Assembly: GCF_003002825.1 (NCBI RefSeq)
Contig: NZ_PVTE01000001.1
Span: forward strand, 310,001 to 374,000
From: Spirosoma oryzae
GTDB taxonomy: Bacteria > Bacteroidota > Bacteroidia > Cytophagales > Spirosomataceae
Direction: 5' to 3'
DNA: 64,000 nucleotides
The notes under the pieces were generated by a model that had not been told where the DNA came from, made no database searches, and saw only the letters and a list, made by a program, of their open reading frames with translations. Positions 53,809 through 62,626 of the stretch are shown one piece after another (positions within the stretch are counted from its first letter, which is position 1; the number at the start of each line of letters is the position of its first letter). A program made the position numbers and the translations under genes.

Positions 53809-54306
53809 TCAGGGCAAAACTTGATACGTCAGTGTCGAACCCAGAATCGACTTGGCCAGGTGATGGGCGAAGGCATCCAGCCGGGCGAATCCCGCTTTGG
53901 CCGGACCCTCGGGCTTGCCTTTGTAGGTTAGCCGTTCGTTCGTTACCGGGGGATTGGCTGTTTTGTCGCTGCCTTCGGTCAGCAACTGAACCGTACCGTT
54001 TTCCAGTACAGCTACGATGCGGGCTGTCCAGCTACCGGCATCAATAGGGCGGCTATCGGTAACGATCTTCGCTTTCTCCGTACGAAAATTTCCGGAATAG
54101 CCGTCGGCCTGCAACAGCGTCACGACGCGTTCGAAAAGCAACGAGTCCGACAGGTCCGTTTTAATGGTGATGCGCGCGGCTCCATCGGGTACCGACTGCG
54201 CCCGGCTACCCGCACTGCCGAACAGCCAGCAACCAATCAGTAGGGTGAACAATAAACCCAGCCGAAGCCGGTAACCAGGGTAGGGCAGGTAAGCATGCGA
54301 AGTCAT
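53809..54306 (-). CDS. Hypothetical exported protein
   Basis: A 165-residue protein from the ATG at 54306 with signal peptide LRLGLLFTLLIGCWLFGSAGSRAQ. The rest is an alpha/beta domain beginning ARITIKTDLSDSLLFERVVTLLQADGYSG and ending FAHHLAKSILGSTLTYQVLP, without catalytic signatures. A longer frame upstream to 54459 adds a Thr-rich stretch and is unlikely. Function unknown. Confidence 0.55.
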   Translation of the reverse strand: MTSHAYLPYPGYRLRLGLLFTLLIGCWLFGSAGSRAQSVPDGAARITIKTDLSDSLLFERVVTLLQADGYSGNFRTEKAKIVTDSRPIDAGSWTARIVAVLENGTVQLLTEGSDKTANPPVTNERLTYKGKPEGPAKAGFARLDAFAHHLAKSILGSTLTYQVLP

Positions 54307-55140
54307 ACGGCGTATCGTGATAAGGTGACAAAAAGCGACCACTACTTCTATGAACAACAACTCACCCGACGAAGGAAACGGTAGGGAGGGCGTTGTAGCT
54401 GGAGTGTGCGTTACAGTCACTAAAGTCGACAGTGCCAAAAATGTTGGCGTATACGACAAATTTCCGGGATTGCCCGCAGGGTAAGCCTATCGGTTTTGAG
54501 CGACAGGAAAACGTTGATCGGTTAAACCGGGACACGTTGGTTTGTGACGTGAAACACCTAATCCGTCTCATTACTGTAAAACGGATCAATCGTTGACTAA
54601 CCCATGAATGGTACGAGCCCCGGCCCACAAAGCTGGGGTTTACCGTTTGCGGTATCCGGACTAGCGGCTTCTGGTCACGCTAAACCAATAAAAAAAGCCC
54701 CGATCACAGGGCTCAGTCGTAGTGTGTAGCACCGACATCAGTTTAAATAAATGCGTCCGGTCAACACGACGGACAGGTGCGCACAGGCGCAGACGGAAAT
54801 GTAGTGGTTCGGCGGCTGATAAGTGAAGTTCCAGTTGGACAGCACAGGTATATACGTTTATGTGGTCCGTAATATTACCTAAGAATAATTACTTCGTTAA
54901 TACTACTTATTGAGTGGGCATCACTCGGGGCGATAGCTGTGAGACTGTCCTAACGGATCTACTGGCTGTCAACGTTTATGCCAGCCCGTTACTGCAGTTG
55001 CAACTGCCCAGTCAGGCGATAGCTGAGTCGGTATAACCAAAAAAAGAAGTATACTTGAGCGAAAGACAACAGATGCAGCCAACGCATCAATGAGGCAACA
55101 AATGCCGTGCTGCTGCCGACTTACGGTAGAAAAAGGCAAT
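54307..55140. other. 834-bp region without a supported gene
   Basis: The only open frame of note (54362-54628, minus, 88 codons) lacks family features. The stretch contains an orphan terminator-like hairpin at 54691-54713 on the minus strand and a fragment of family B words near 54637-54658 (gtttaccgtttgcggtat). An AT-rich core at about 54850-54910 could hold a promoter. A small RNA on the minus strand between about 55060 and 54691 is possible but unproven. Confidence 0.5.
54691..54713 (-). terminator. Orphan minus-strand terminator
   Basis: On the minus strand, AGCCC (complement of 54709-54713) and GGGCT (complement of 54696-54700) form a stem followed by TTTTTT. No protein gene ends just upstream of it on that strand; the tRNA further up has its own terminator. 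Confidence 0.5.
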
Positions 55141-55180
55141 AAAAAAAGCCTAACTAATTGATGAACAACTAATTAGGCTT
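55141..55180 (-). terminator. Terminator after tRNA-Met
   Basis: On the minus strand AAGCCTAATTAGTTG pairs with the later CAATTAGTTAGGCTT, followed by seven Ts (complement of 55141-55147). It starts right at the tRNA 3' CCA. Confidence 0.85.
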
Positions 55181-55257
55181 TGGTAGCGGGGAGCAGGATC
55201 GAACTGCCGACCTTAGGGTTATGAATCCTACGCTCTAACCATCTGAGCTACCCCGCC
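55181..55257 (-). tRNA. tRNA-Met (CAT)
   Basis: A 77-nt cloverleaf on the minus strand, with encoded 3' CCA. Acceptor GGCGGGG pairs with CCCCGCT (G-U at the first pair); D-arm GCTC-AGATGGTTA-GAGC; anticodon loop TTCATAA, giving anticodon CAT; T-arm GGCAG-TTCGATC-CTGCT. The anticodon stem has one A-C mismatch at its loop end. The paired first base argues against initiator tRNA; elongator tRNA-Met is most likely, though a CAT tRNA-Ile2 modified to lysidine cannot be excluded without more comparison. Confidence 0.93.
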
Positions 55258-55307
55258 GTTTGATGCCACAAAAGTACGCAAAATTTGACGCTGTGCAAAT
55301 AACTGCG

Positions 55308-55339
55308 TTGACTTTCGCAAAAAAAATCGTTTATCTTTG
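55308..55339 (+). promoter_or_regulatory. Bacteroidetes promoter (-33/-7) of the START-like gene
   Basis: TTG at 55308-55310 and TATCTTTG at 55332-55339, separated by 21 bp, are the canonical sigma-A promoter of Bacteroidetes. Transcription would start near 55346, leaving a leader of about 30 nt before the ATG at 55375. Confidence 0.85.
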
Positions 55340-55374
55340 CTTTATACCCTCCTTCACCCTTGACAGTCAGCGGC

Positions 55375-55770
55375 ATGGAAAAACACAAGTTCGTTACCGA
55401 GTATGAACTCCGGGCGTCGCCCAAAATGCTGTTTCCTTACATTAGTACGGCCTCCGGTCTGTCGCAATGGTTCGCGACCAAGGTCAACACCATGCCCGAA
55501 CAGCGATTCGATTTTCAGTGGGACAACGAAAGCCACATCGCCCGCCAGGTATCGATGCGCCAGAACAAAGGTGTTCGCTTCGAATTCCTCGATACGGCGG
55601 CCGACGAAAGCGAAGACAACAATTACATCGACTTTCGCGTCGACCAGTCCGAACTCACCCAGTCGACGTACCTGCGCATCACCGACTATTCCGGCACCAA
55701 CGATGATGAAGAACTGGTCGACCTGTGGGATGGGTTGATCGATAAGCTGAAAGAAATCGTGGGTAGTTAA
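55375..55770 (+). CDS. START-like (AHSA1-related) domain protein
   Basis: A 131-residue soluble protein with a START/SRPBCC-like fold: KFVTEYELRASPKMLFPYISTASGLSQWFATKV is the N-terminal strand-helix of this family, and the C-terminal helix is DEELVDLWDGLIDKLKEIVG. It binds hydrophobic ligands or acts as an Aha1-like cochaperone; no ligand can be named. A single-copy small gene of this type is common in Bacteroidetes, and it has a textbook promoter. It may be transcribed with the LptF/G gene 103 bp downstream. Confidence 0.88.
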   Translation: MEKHKFVTEYELRASPKMLFPYISTASGLSQWFATKVNTMPEQRFDFQWDNESHIARQVSMRQNKGVRFEFLDTAADESEDNNYIDFRVDQSELTQSTYLRITDYSGTNDDEELVDLWDGLIDKLKEIVGS

Positions 55771-55873
55771 AAAATGTGAACAGCGGACCTAAACCCGCGC
55801 CGGATGCGTTTAACGAACAAGGCCGCTTCGCCACCCACCCGCGAAACGCTATCCTGAAGGCTGTTGTCTGTTC

Positions 55874-57391
55874 ATGAAAAAAATTGACAAACTAATACTC
55901 GGCTCGTTTTGGGGGCCGTTTTTTTTGACGCTTGGCGTTGTCATCTTCATCTTTCTGATGCGGCTGTTGATGTCGTACATCGACGAGTTCGTGTCCAAAG
56001 ATCTTGATCTGGCTACCTTCGGCCGGCTGCTCTTTTATTTCTCGCTGCTAACGATTCCAACGGCTTTACCGCTGGCAGTGCTGCTATCGTCGCTGATGAC
56101 GTTTGGTAATCTGGGCGAATTTTTCGAGCTGACTGCTCTCAAGAGCGCCGGTATTTCACTGACCCGGGCCATGCAGCCGTTGCTGGTTGTCGCCGTAGCG
56201 ATCAGCGCGTTCTCGTTCTGGTTCAACAATAAGGTATCGCCCTGGGCCAATCTGAAAGGCTACAGTCTGCTGTATGATATAAAGACGGCCAAGGCGACCC
56301 TGAACCTGAAAGAAGGTATTTTCTACAATGACCTGCCCGGTTACAGTATCAAGGTCGATCAGAAGATCAAGACGAACAAGGAGAGTAAAAACGGTGATCT
56401 GCTGAAAGGGCTGATTATCTACAAGCACAACACAAATGGCGTTGACCAGGGAAATCGCGAGGTGATCTTGGCTGACTCCGGGCGGATGTATACCAGCCCG
56501 GACCGTGCTTACCTGGTCTTCGAGTTGTTCAACGGGAACGATTACCAGGAGTATGCCGACAACGGGGCGGTGTCGTTTGCCAGCAGCGGCCCGTCGGGGC
56601 AGAAGAGCGGGCAGTTTATGCGGAACAGCTTCCGTGATTACCGGCTCGTAATCAGTCTGGAGTCGTTTGGCCTGAAACGTACCGACGAAAACCAGTTCGA
56701 GTACCACGAATTCATGAAGGATCTAAGTCAGCTGAATCAGCTGACCGATTCCCTGAGCCGGGACTTCCGCACAACGGGGCTGAGCGTGGCCAGTACATCC
56801 CGCCAGTACTACAACTATCAGTTCAAGCCCGCGCCGGTGCCGACGGTACAGGCCGCCACCGGGCCGAAGCCTGTGGTCGTAAAAGATGGCCCCTGGGTCG
56901 ATAAGGTGCTGAAAAAGGCGGGGCCCCCGCGTCCCGACATGGCACAAATGGCGCTCAGTCAGGCGCAGAATATGCTGTCGTATGCGACTTCGAATGTGAC
57001 GTACCTGAACGAGAAAGAAAAGAATATCTGGCGGTATCAACTGGAGAGTCAGCACAAATTCACCCAGTCGGTGTCGGTTTTTGTCATGTTTCTGATCGGT
57101 GCATCGATGGGAGCCATTATCAAAAAGGGGGGCTTCGGCGTACCCGTGCTGATTGCGATCATCTTTTTTATCTTCCTGTACGTGCTGACGATTGTCGGCG
57201 ACAAATACGCCAAAGACGGATTAATCTGGGTACCTGCCGGTGCCTGGATGGCAAATCTGGTTTTGTTTCCGATTGGTTTATTCCTGATGCAGCGCGCCCG
57301 TCACGATTCGCGGCTGTTCGACAAAGACGTGTATATCATTGCCTGGAATCGATTCCGCGCCCGGTGGTTTCCGGCGAAAACAGTAAGTTAG
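55874..57391 (+). CDS. LptF/LptG-family (YjgP/YjgQ) lipopolysaccharide export permease
   Basis: A 505-residue inner-membrane permease of the LPS transport bridge. An N-terminal block of helices (LGSFWGPFFLTLGVVIFIFLMRLLM, LTIPTALPLAVLLSSLMTFGNLGEFFELTALKSAGISLTRAM) is followed by a periplasmic beta-jellyroll-like domain from about 130 to 400 and C-terminal helices (SVFVMFLIGASMGAIIKKGGFGVPVLIAIIFFIFLYVL). The E-x-x-A-L-K-S-A-G-I-S motif is the coupling helix that contacts LptB. The enlarged middle (a 330-390 stretch rich in Pro/Val/Lys) is usual in Bacteroidetes. Essential for LPS or lipooligosaccharide export. Confidence 0.93.
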   Translation: MKKIDKLILGSFWGPFFLTLGVVIFIFLMRLLMSYIDEFVSKDLDLATFGRLLFYFSLLTIPTALPLAVLLSSLMTFGNLGEFFELTALKSAGISLTRAMQPLLVVAVAISAFSFWFNNKVSPWANLKGYSLLYDIKTAKATLNLKEGIFYNDLPGYSIKVDQKIKTNKESKNGDLLKGLIIYKHNTNGVDQGNREVILADSGRMYTSPDRAYLVFELFNGNDYQEYADNGAVSFASSGPSGQKSGQFMRNSFRDYRLVISLESFGLKRTDENQFEYHEFMKDLSQLNQLTDSLSRDFRTTGLSVASTSRQYYNYQFKPAPVPTVQAATGPKPVVVKDGPWVDKVLKKAGPPRPDMAQMALSQAQNMLSYATSNVTYLNEKEKNIWRYQLESQHKFTQSVSVFVMFLIGASMGAIIKKGGFGVPVLIAIIFFIFLYVLTIVGDKYAKDGLIWVPAGAWMANLVLFPIGLFLMQRARHDSRLFDKDVYIIAWNRFRARWFPAKTVS

Positions 57392-57563
57392 GCAGGATGA
57401 CGGGATTGGCAGGATTTATGGCTTAATCCGGGTGATGCGAATTAGCCGAATGCGCTAGGTGTAAATTGATATATAGTTGTACGAGTTGATTCGTGAAAAA
57501 TCAGCCCTATCCATGTTTGGCTGCGTATCCTTATTAAAATCCCGTTCATCCTGTAATCCTGTC
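57391..57563. repeat. Inverted acaggatt-word repeat (family A, copy 3) abutting the rpsO promoter
   Basis: Arm 57391-57416 (ggcaggatgacgggattggc...) and arm 57541-57563 (cccgttcatcctgtaatcct...) are imperfect complements enclosing 124 bp. The right arm ends 11 bp before the rpsO -7 box, so the -33 region lies inside the repeat. Confidence 0.78.
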
Positions 57564-57574
57564 AATAAAATTGG

Positions 57575-57582
57575 TATCTTTG
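57575..57582 (+). promoter_or_regulatory. -7 promoter element of rpsO
   Basis: TATCTTTG matches the -7 consensus exactly; the triplet at the right -33 distance is CTG (57551-57553), inside the repeat arm. The start codon is 43 bp downstream. Confidence 0.75.
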
Positions 57583-57625
57583 CGGCCGAAACCGTTTTTT
57601 TAATTACTTAATTAGCTGTCTGAAG

Positions 57626-57901
57626 ATGTATCTAACGACCGAAAAAAAGCAAGAGATTTTCTCTACCTCGGGGTTTGCTAAATCAGCAACTGACACCGGG
57701 TCGGCCGAATCCCAGATCGCGCTGTTTACTTACCGGATCAGTCACCTGACGCAACACCTGAAAGTTCACAAGCACGATTACGGCACACAACTGGGTTTGT
57801 TGAAACTCGTCGGTAAGCGTCGGCGTCTGCTGAATTACCTGATGAAGAAAGACATCGCTCGTTACCGGGCTGTCCTGGCTGCGCTGGGTCTGCGGAAATA
57901 A
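57626..57901 (+). CDS. rpsO: Ribosomal protein S15
   Basis: A 91-residue S15, the 16S rRNA central-domain binder. Conserved [60 protein letters not shown] is complete in its key positions (e.g. the [10 protein letters not shown] helix). It is followed by a terminator (57919-57957) and by pnp, an order seen in many bacteria. Its mRNA is usually autoregulated. Confidence 0.97.
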   Translation: MYLTTEKKQEIFSTSGFAKSATDTGSAESQIALFTYRISHLTQHLKVHKHDYGTQLGLLKLVGKRRRLLNYLMKKDIARYRAVLAALGLRK

Positions 57902-57918
57902 CGATCCGTATGGAAAGG

Positions 57919-57957
57919 GGAGGGAATCTGCGGCCATCAGTAGATTCCCTCCTTTTT
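57919..57957 (+). terminator. Terminator/attenuator between rpsO and pnp
   Basis: An 11-bp stem, GGAGGGAATCT (57919-57929) and AGATTCCCTCC (57942-57952), followed by TTTTT. In many bacteria the rpsO-pnp spacer holds an RNase III or terminator site controlling pnp; this hairpin could play that part. Confidence 0.82.
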
Positions 57958-58060
57958 GTCGTTTTTGATGTGCATCTGTACAAGAGGTATGACCGCTCAG
58001 TGTCGTTCGAACGGAGCTGGGCAGGTCGAAAAGCTGTAAGAGGGAGAAATAACTAACTGT

Positions 58061-60196
58061 ATGTTCGAAATAACCACGCAATCCGTTGCGCTGCCCGACG
58101 GGCGGGAAATCACCATCGAAACCGGCAAACTGGCTCGTCAGGCCGATGGTTCGGTGGTCGTCCGCCTGGGCGATTGTATGATACTGGCTACCGTTGTATC
58201 CAGTAAAGAAGCGAAAGAAGGCGTCGACTTTCTGCCGCTTTCCGTTGATTATCAGGAAAAGTTCGCGTCGGCGGGCCGCATTCCGGGAAGCTTTCAGCGC
58301 CGGGAAGGTCGGTTGGGCGATCACGAAATTCTCATCAGCCGGCTGGTTGACCGCGCCCTGCGGCCCATCTTCCCCGACAATTACCACGCTGACACGCAGG
58401 TAATGATTACGCTGATTTCGGCCGACCCCGAAGTACAACCCGATGCGCTGGCTGCGCTGGCGGCATCATCGGCCCTGGCCGTGTCGGACATCCCGTTCAA
58501 TGGCCCGATCTCGGAAGTACGCGTTGCCAAAATCGACGGCGAATACCGGATCAACCCGAAGACGACGGATATCGAGCGGGCAACGATCGATCTGATTGTG
58601 GCGGCTACCGAAAAAGATATTTGCATGGTGGAAGGTGAGATGAACGAATGTTCGGAAGCCGAAGTCGTCGAAGCGATCAAAGCGGCACACGAAGCCATCA
58701 AAGTACAGTGTCAGGCGCAGAAAGAACTCGAAGCAAAAGTCGGCAAGACGGAGAAGCGGGAGTACAATCACGAAACGCACGACGAAGAACTGCGTGCGGC
58801 TGTCCGGGCTGCCTGTTACGATAAAATTTACGCCGTTGCTGCGCAGCAGAACCCGAGCAAGAAAGGCCGGGCACAAAGCTTCCGCGCCGTACGGGATGAG
58901 TATCTGGCGTCATTCCCCGAAGACGCGGTTGTGAACGTTGGCCTGGTGAAAACCTATTTCCACGACCTGGAATGGGAAGCAGCCCGTCGGCTGGTGCTCG
59001 ACGAGCGTACCCGGCTCGATGGTCGTCAACTCGACCAGATCCGCCCGATTTCGGCCGAGGCTGGTTACCTGCCCGGTCCACACGGGTCGGCGCTCTTTAC
59101 CCGGGGCGAAACGCAGTCACTGACGACCTGTACGCTCGGTACCAAACTGGACGAGCAGATTGTCGATCAGGCAATGCACCAGGGCTACAGCAAATTTCTG
59201 CTGCACTATAACTTCCCCGGCTTCTCGACGGGTGAGGTAAAACCAAACCGGGGTGCTGGCCGTCGCGAGATTGGTCACGGTAACCTGGCGCACCGCTCGC
59301 TGAAGAAAGTACTGCCGACGGGTGACGAAAACCCGTACACGATCCGGATCGTCTCCGACATTCTGGAGTCGAACGGTTCGTCGTCGATGGCGACGGTCTG
59401 CGCGGGTACGATGGCGCTGATGGATGCGGGTATCAAAATCAAGGCCCCCGTTGCCGGTATCGCCATGGGTCTGATCCAGGATACCGAGCCGGGTTCTGAT
59501 AAATACGCCGTTCTGTCGGACATCCTGGGCGATGAAGATCACCTGGGCGATATGGACTTCAAAGTGACGGGTACCGAAAACGGGATCGTTGCCTGCCAGA
59601 TGGACCTGAAAGTGGATGGTCTGTCGTATGAAGTGCTGGCGCAGGCGCTGGATCAGGCGCGTCGGGGCCGGTTGCATATTCTGGGTGAGATGAAGAAGGG
59701 GATCGACACGGTTCGCCCTGACCTCAAGCCCCACGCCCCCCGTGCCATCGTCATCAAGATCGACACCAACCAGATCGGAGCCGTTATCGGACCCGGTGGT
59801 AAAGTCGTACAGGATATTCAGAAGGATTCGGGTGCGGTCGTCAATATCGACGAGCACGATAATGCTGGCTGGGTTAGCATCTTCGCAACCAATCAGCAAA
59901 GCATGGACCGGGCGGTGTCACGCGTGAAAGGAATCGTTGCCATCCCCGAAGTAGGCGAAACCTACGTCGGTAAGGTGAAGACCATTCAGCCGTTTGGCGC
60001 GTTTGTTGAGTTCATGCCGGGTAAAGATGGATTGCTGCACATCTCGGAGATCAAGTGGGAGCGGCTGGAAACGATGGACGGCGTGCTGCAGGTCGGCGAA
60101 GAAGTAACGGTGAAGTTGATCGACGTCGACAAGAAGACCGGAAAGTATCGGTTGTCGCGTAAAGTACTGCTTCCCAAGCCAGAGAACAAAAATTAA
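58061..60196 (+). CDS. pnp: Polyribonucleotide nucleotidyltransferase (PNPase)
   Basis: A 711-residue phosphorolytic 3'-5' exoribonuclease that degrades mRNA in the degradosome and exports nucleoside diphosphates. It has two RNase PH domains (first [25 protein letters not shown]; second [28 protein letters not shown] with the catalytic [19 protein letters not shown]), a helical linker, a C-terminal KH domain ([17 protein letters not shown]) and an S1 domain ([33 protein letters not shown]). Full length, 160 bp after rpsO. Confidence 0.97.
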   Translation: MFEITTQSVALPDGREITIETGKLARQADGSVVVRLGDCMILATVVSSKEAKEGVDFLPLSVDYQEKFASAGRIPGSFQRREGRLGDHEILISRLVDRALRPIFPDNYHADTQVMITLISADPEVQPDALAALAASSALAVSDIPFNGPISEVRVAKIDGEYRINPKTTDIERATIDLIVAATEKDICMVEGEMNECSEAEVVEAIKAAHEAIKVQCQAQKELEAKVGKTEKREYNHETHDEELRAAVRAACYDKIYAVAAQQNPSKKGRAQSFRAVRDEYLASFPEDAVVNVGLVKTYFHDLEWEAARRLVLDERTRLDGRQLDQIRPISAEAGYLPGPHGSALFTRGETQSLTTCTLGTKLDEQIVDQAMHQGYSKFLLHYNFPGFSTGEVKPNRGAGRREIGHGNLAHRSLKKVLPTGDENPYTIRIVSDILESNGSSSMATVCAGTMALMDAGIKIKAPVAGIAMGLIQDTEPGSDKYAVLSDILGDEDHLGDMDFKVTGTENGIVACQMDLKVDGLSYEVLAQALDQARRGRLHILGEMKKGIDTVRPDLKPHAPRAIVIKIDTNQIGAVIGPGGKVVQDIQKDSGAVVNIDEHDNAGWVSIFATNQQSMDRAVSRVKGIVAIPEVGETYVGKVKTIQPFGAFVEFMPGKDGLLHISEIKWERLETMDGVLQVGEEVTVKLIDVDKKTGKYRLSRKVLLPKPENKN

Positions 60197-60274
60197 AAAG
60201 GCTGTGTTACTTTTTCGTGTACCGGCATGTCCTAAATACACGTTTTGTAGCTACCCCCACTGGGCCAATAAATC

Positions 60275-61138
60275 ATGAGACAGCTAAAAATTTCAAAACA
60301 GATTACCAACCGGGAAAGTCAGTCACTCGACAAGTACCTCCAGGAAATTGGTAAGGTAGATCTGCTAACGCCCGACGAAGAAGTAACGCTTGCCCAGAAG
60401 ATTCGGGAAGGCGATCAGCTCTCGCTGGAACGGCTTACCAAAGCCAACCTGCGTTTCGTTGTGTCGGTGGCCAAGCAATACCAGAACCAGGGGCTCTCAT
60501 TAGGTGATCTGATTAACGAAGGAAACCTGGGTCTGATCAAAGCCGCACAGCGGTTCGACGAAACCCGGGGGTTCAAATTTATCTCGTACGCCGTCTGGTG
60601 GATTCGTCAGTCGATTCTACAGGCGTTGGCTGAACAGTCGCGGATTGTGCGGTTGCCGCTCAACCGGGTCGGTTCGCTGAACAAAATCTCCAAGACCTTC
60701 TCGGATCTGGAGCAGAAGTTCGAGCGGGAGCCGTCGCCTGAAGAACTGGCCGCCGTGCTGGAAATATCAGCGGCTGAAGTCGTTGACACGCTGAAAATCT
60801 CGGGTCGTCACGTATCGATGGATGCACCATTCGTGCAGGGTGAAGAAAACAGCCTGCTCGACGTGCTCGAAAACGATGGTGAAGACAAGCCGGATTCCGG
60901 GCTGATCAACGATTCGTTGCGCAAAGAAGTACAACGCGCCCTGTCGACGCTGACGCAGCGGGAGGCCGATGTCATCACGCTGTACTTCGGCCTGAACGGT
61001 GAACACGCAATGACGCTGGAAGAGATTGGTGAGAAGTTCAACCTGACCCGTGAGCGGGTTCGGCAGATTAAGGAAAAAGCCATTCGTCGGCTGCGCCACA
61101 CCTCACGGTCGAAGGCGTTGAAGACGTATCTGGGCTAA
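60275..61138 (+). CDS. rpoD: Primary sigma factor RpoD (SigA)
   Basis: A 287-residue housekeeping sigma factor, the short form of Bacteroidetes that lacks the N-terminal region 1.1 and non-conserved region. Region 1.2 is [27 protein letters not shown]; region 2 is [59 protein letters not shown]; region 3 is [10 protein letters not shown]; region 4.2 is [30 protein letters not shown]. It recognises the TTG/TAnnTTTG promoters seen in this window. The gene follows pnp by 78 bp and ends at a terminator. Confidence 0.97.
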   Translation: MRQLKISKQITNRESQSLDKYLQEIGKVDLLTPDEEVTLAQKIREGDQLSLERLTKANLRFVVSVAKQYQNQGLSLGDLINEGNLGLIKAAQRFDETRGFKFISYAVWWIRQSILQALAEQSRIVRLPLNRVGSLNKISKTFSDLEQKFEREPSPEELAAVLEISAAEVVDTLKISGRHVSMDAPFVQGEENSLLDVLENDGEDKPDSGLINDSLRKEVQRALSTLTQREADVITLYFGLNGEHAMTLEEIGEKFNLTRERVRQIKEKAIRRLRHTSRSKALKTYLG

Positions 61139-61157
61139 ACGATCCTGTTTGTTTTTT

Positions 61158-61197
61158 GGTAAAACGGCTTCTGCATCAGTGGAGGCCGTTTTGCTTT
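61158..61197. terminator. Terminator between rpoD and the Omp85-like gene
   Basis: AAAACGGC (about 61161-61168) pairs with GCCGTTTT (about 61185-61192) around a 16-base centre, and the plus strand then reads GCTTTT. It lies between convergent genes. Confidence 0.75.
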
Positions 61198-61206
61198 TAC
61201 CACAGT

Positions 61207-62451
61207 TCAGAAAACTTCCCCCAGGTTGAAGAACAGGCCGTGCGAACCACCGACACCAACGGCGTAGTCGATGCACAAGTTCGCCCGCGTGACTTTGTTC
61301 ATGCGGATGCGCAGACCTAACCCACCGGCCGGGGCAACGCGCTCGAATTGTTGGGTGAGGGGTTGCGTGACCGATTGTGCATTGGCGAAAACGACGCCCC
61401 CCAACAGCCCGCTTCGACTAATCTGAAATCGATATTCGGCTTCGGCGTACAGCAATCGCTTGCCCCGAAAGCGCCCCTGAATATAACCACGGCCCAGGTT
61501 GCTGGTTGCATCCCAACCCGTGCTGGGCAGGTCCAGAAACGGCGGGTTACCCGACAGGGTCAGGGCATTGTACGACCAGAGCGCCAGGATGTTGGGCGAA
61601 CCCGGTCGCAGGTGAAGGTACGTACGGGCGTCGATAAGCAGGGAGGAATAGTCCGTGTCGCTACCCAGCGCGGTCTTATTCGTACGGACAAGGAGATTCA
61701 ACACCTGCCCGCCCGTCGGGTTGACCGAATTCGATCGGTTGTCGTAAAGCAGTTGCATGGCAACGCCCGACGAGATGGATCGTCCTTCGATGCCGTACTC
61801 GTAGCCCGAAATTCTGGTTCGGTCGTGACGTCCATCCCAGCTACGAATATCCCAATGGTCATCGAACTGATACCCAAAGCCCGCGTACAACGACGGCCGG
61901 ACGCGACGCAAAACCCCCTGGTAAAATCGCAGGTACGAATAATCCATACTGACAACCCGCTCGGTTGACGTGTACATGCCCAGGCCGTAGGTAGCCTGCG
62001 GGTAGTGCATCAGTCGCCAGTCGCCAATAAAGACCCACCGGTTACTTGGTGTCCAGACTGTTGACGTGATGGTTAACAGCGATTGCTGATTTTGCGTGTA
62101 TGTCGCGCTGCTAATGATTGACGATAGGTTGGCACCGGGTCGCCGAAAGGTTACGTTTCCTAAGACCTGACCCAATACCCCCGTTGGGAGTGAATAGCCG
62201 ACCTGCGGAATGACCCAAACAAAATGACCACCCGAGGCTAATTTATCGGCTTCGTGCGGACGCAGCCGTAGCCGGCAGCTCGTCCGGAGAAAATCAACGA
62301 TGTCAGCAGCAGCTACCGTGTCTGCATGGGCTGTCGTCGTATCGGCGAAGTCACCAGGGAGCGGTGGTATCGACTGGGCAGCAAGCGGAGCGGATAAGTA
62401 GCGCCATCCGATCAGCAGCAGCCAGGAAAAAGAGCGACGCAGGCGGTTCAT
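61207..62451 (-). CDS. Omp85/BamA-like outer-membrane barrel protein
   Basis: A 414-residue outer-membrane protein with a signal peptide (FSWLLLIGWRYLSAPLAAQ) and a barrel typical of bacterial surface antigen (D15/BamA) proteins: FVWVIPQVGYSLPTGVLGQVLG, the gating strand-loop FRGKRLLYAEAEYRFQ, and the C-terminal strand NLCIDYAVGVGGSHGLFFNLGEVF with the final aromatic Phe. There is no room for POTRA repeats, so it is a barrel-only member, perhaps an autonomous transporter or an accessory of BAM. It ends opposite rpoD. Confidence 0.82.
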   Translation of the reverse strand: MNRLRRSFSWLLLIGWRYLSAPLAAQSIPPLPGDFADTTTAHADTVAAADIVDFLRTSCRLRLRPHEADKLASGGHFVWVIPQVGYSLPTGVLGQVLGNVTFRRPGANLSSIISSATYTQNQQSLLTITSTVWTPSNRWVFIGDWRLMHYPQATYGLGMYTSTERVVSMDYSYLRFYQGVLRRVRPSLYAGFGYQFDDHWDIRSWDGRHDRTRISGYEYGIEGRSISSGVAMQLLYDNRSNSVNPTGGQVLNLLVRTNKTALGSDTDYSSLLIDARTYLHLRPGSPNILALWSYNALTLSGNPPFLDLPSTGWDATSNLGRGYIQGRFRGKRLLYAEAEYRFQISRSGLLGGVVFANAQSVTQPLTQQFERVAPAGGLGLRIRMNKVTRANLCIDYAVGVGGSHGLFFNLGEVF

Positions 62452-62576
62452 CAGACCGGATTACAAACAAGACAGTTGTGCCCAAAAATCGGAATATGCC
62501 GCAAAACGGGGGCCAATCGACGATTAATAAGCTGTTAAAATCAAGAAATCGTGCTGAGTACGCTTCTACACCGCAA

Positions 62577-62607
62577 AAAAAAACGCCGACGTATCGCCGG
62601 CGTTTTT
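62577..62607 (-). terminator. Terminator of the HU-SPOR gene
   Basis: AAAACGCCG (to 62588) and CGGCGTTTTT (62598-62607) form a stem with a T run on both strands (nine As on the plus side at 62575-62583). It is 20 bp after the stop of the HU-SPOR gene on the minus strand. Confidence 0.82.
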
Positions 62608-62626
62608 CACGGTAGACAAGTATTGA

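Noticed and set aside
54362..54628. 88-codon minus-strand frame
   Set aside because: No domain, signal peptide or operon context; composition like the surrounding non-coding DNA.
59117..59899. 260-codon minus-strand frame inside pnp
   Set aside because: Antisense shadow of PNPase.
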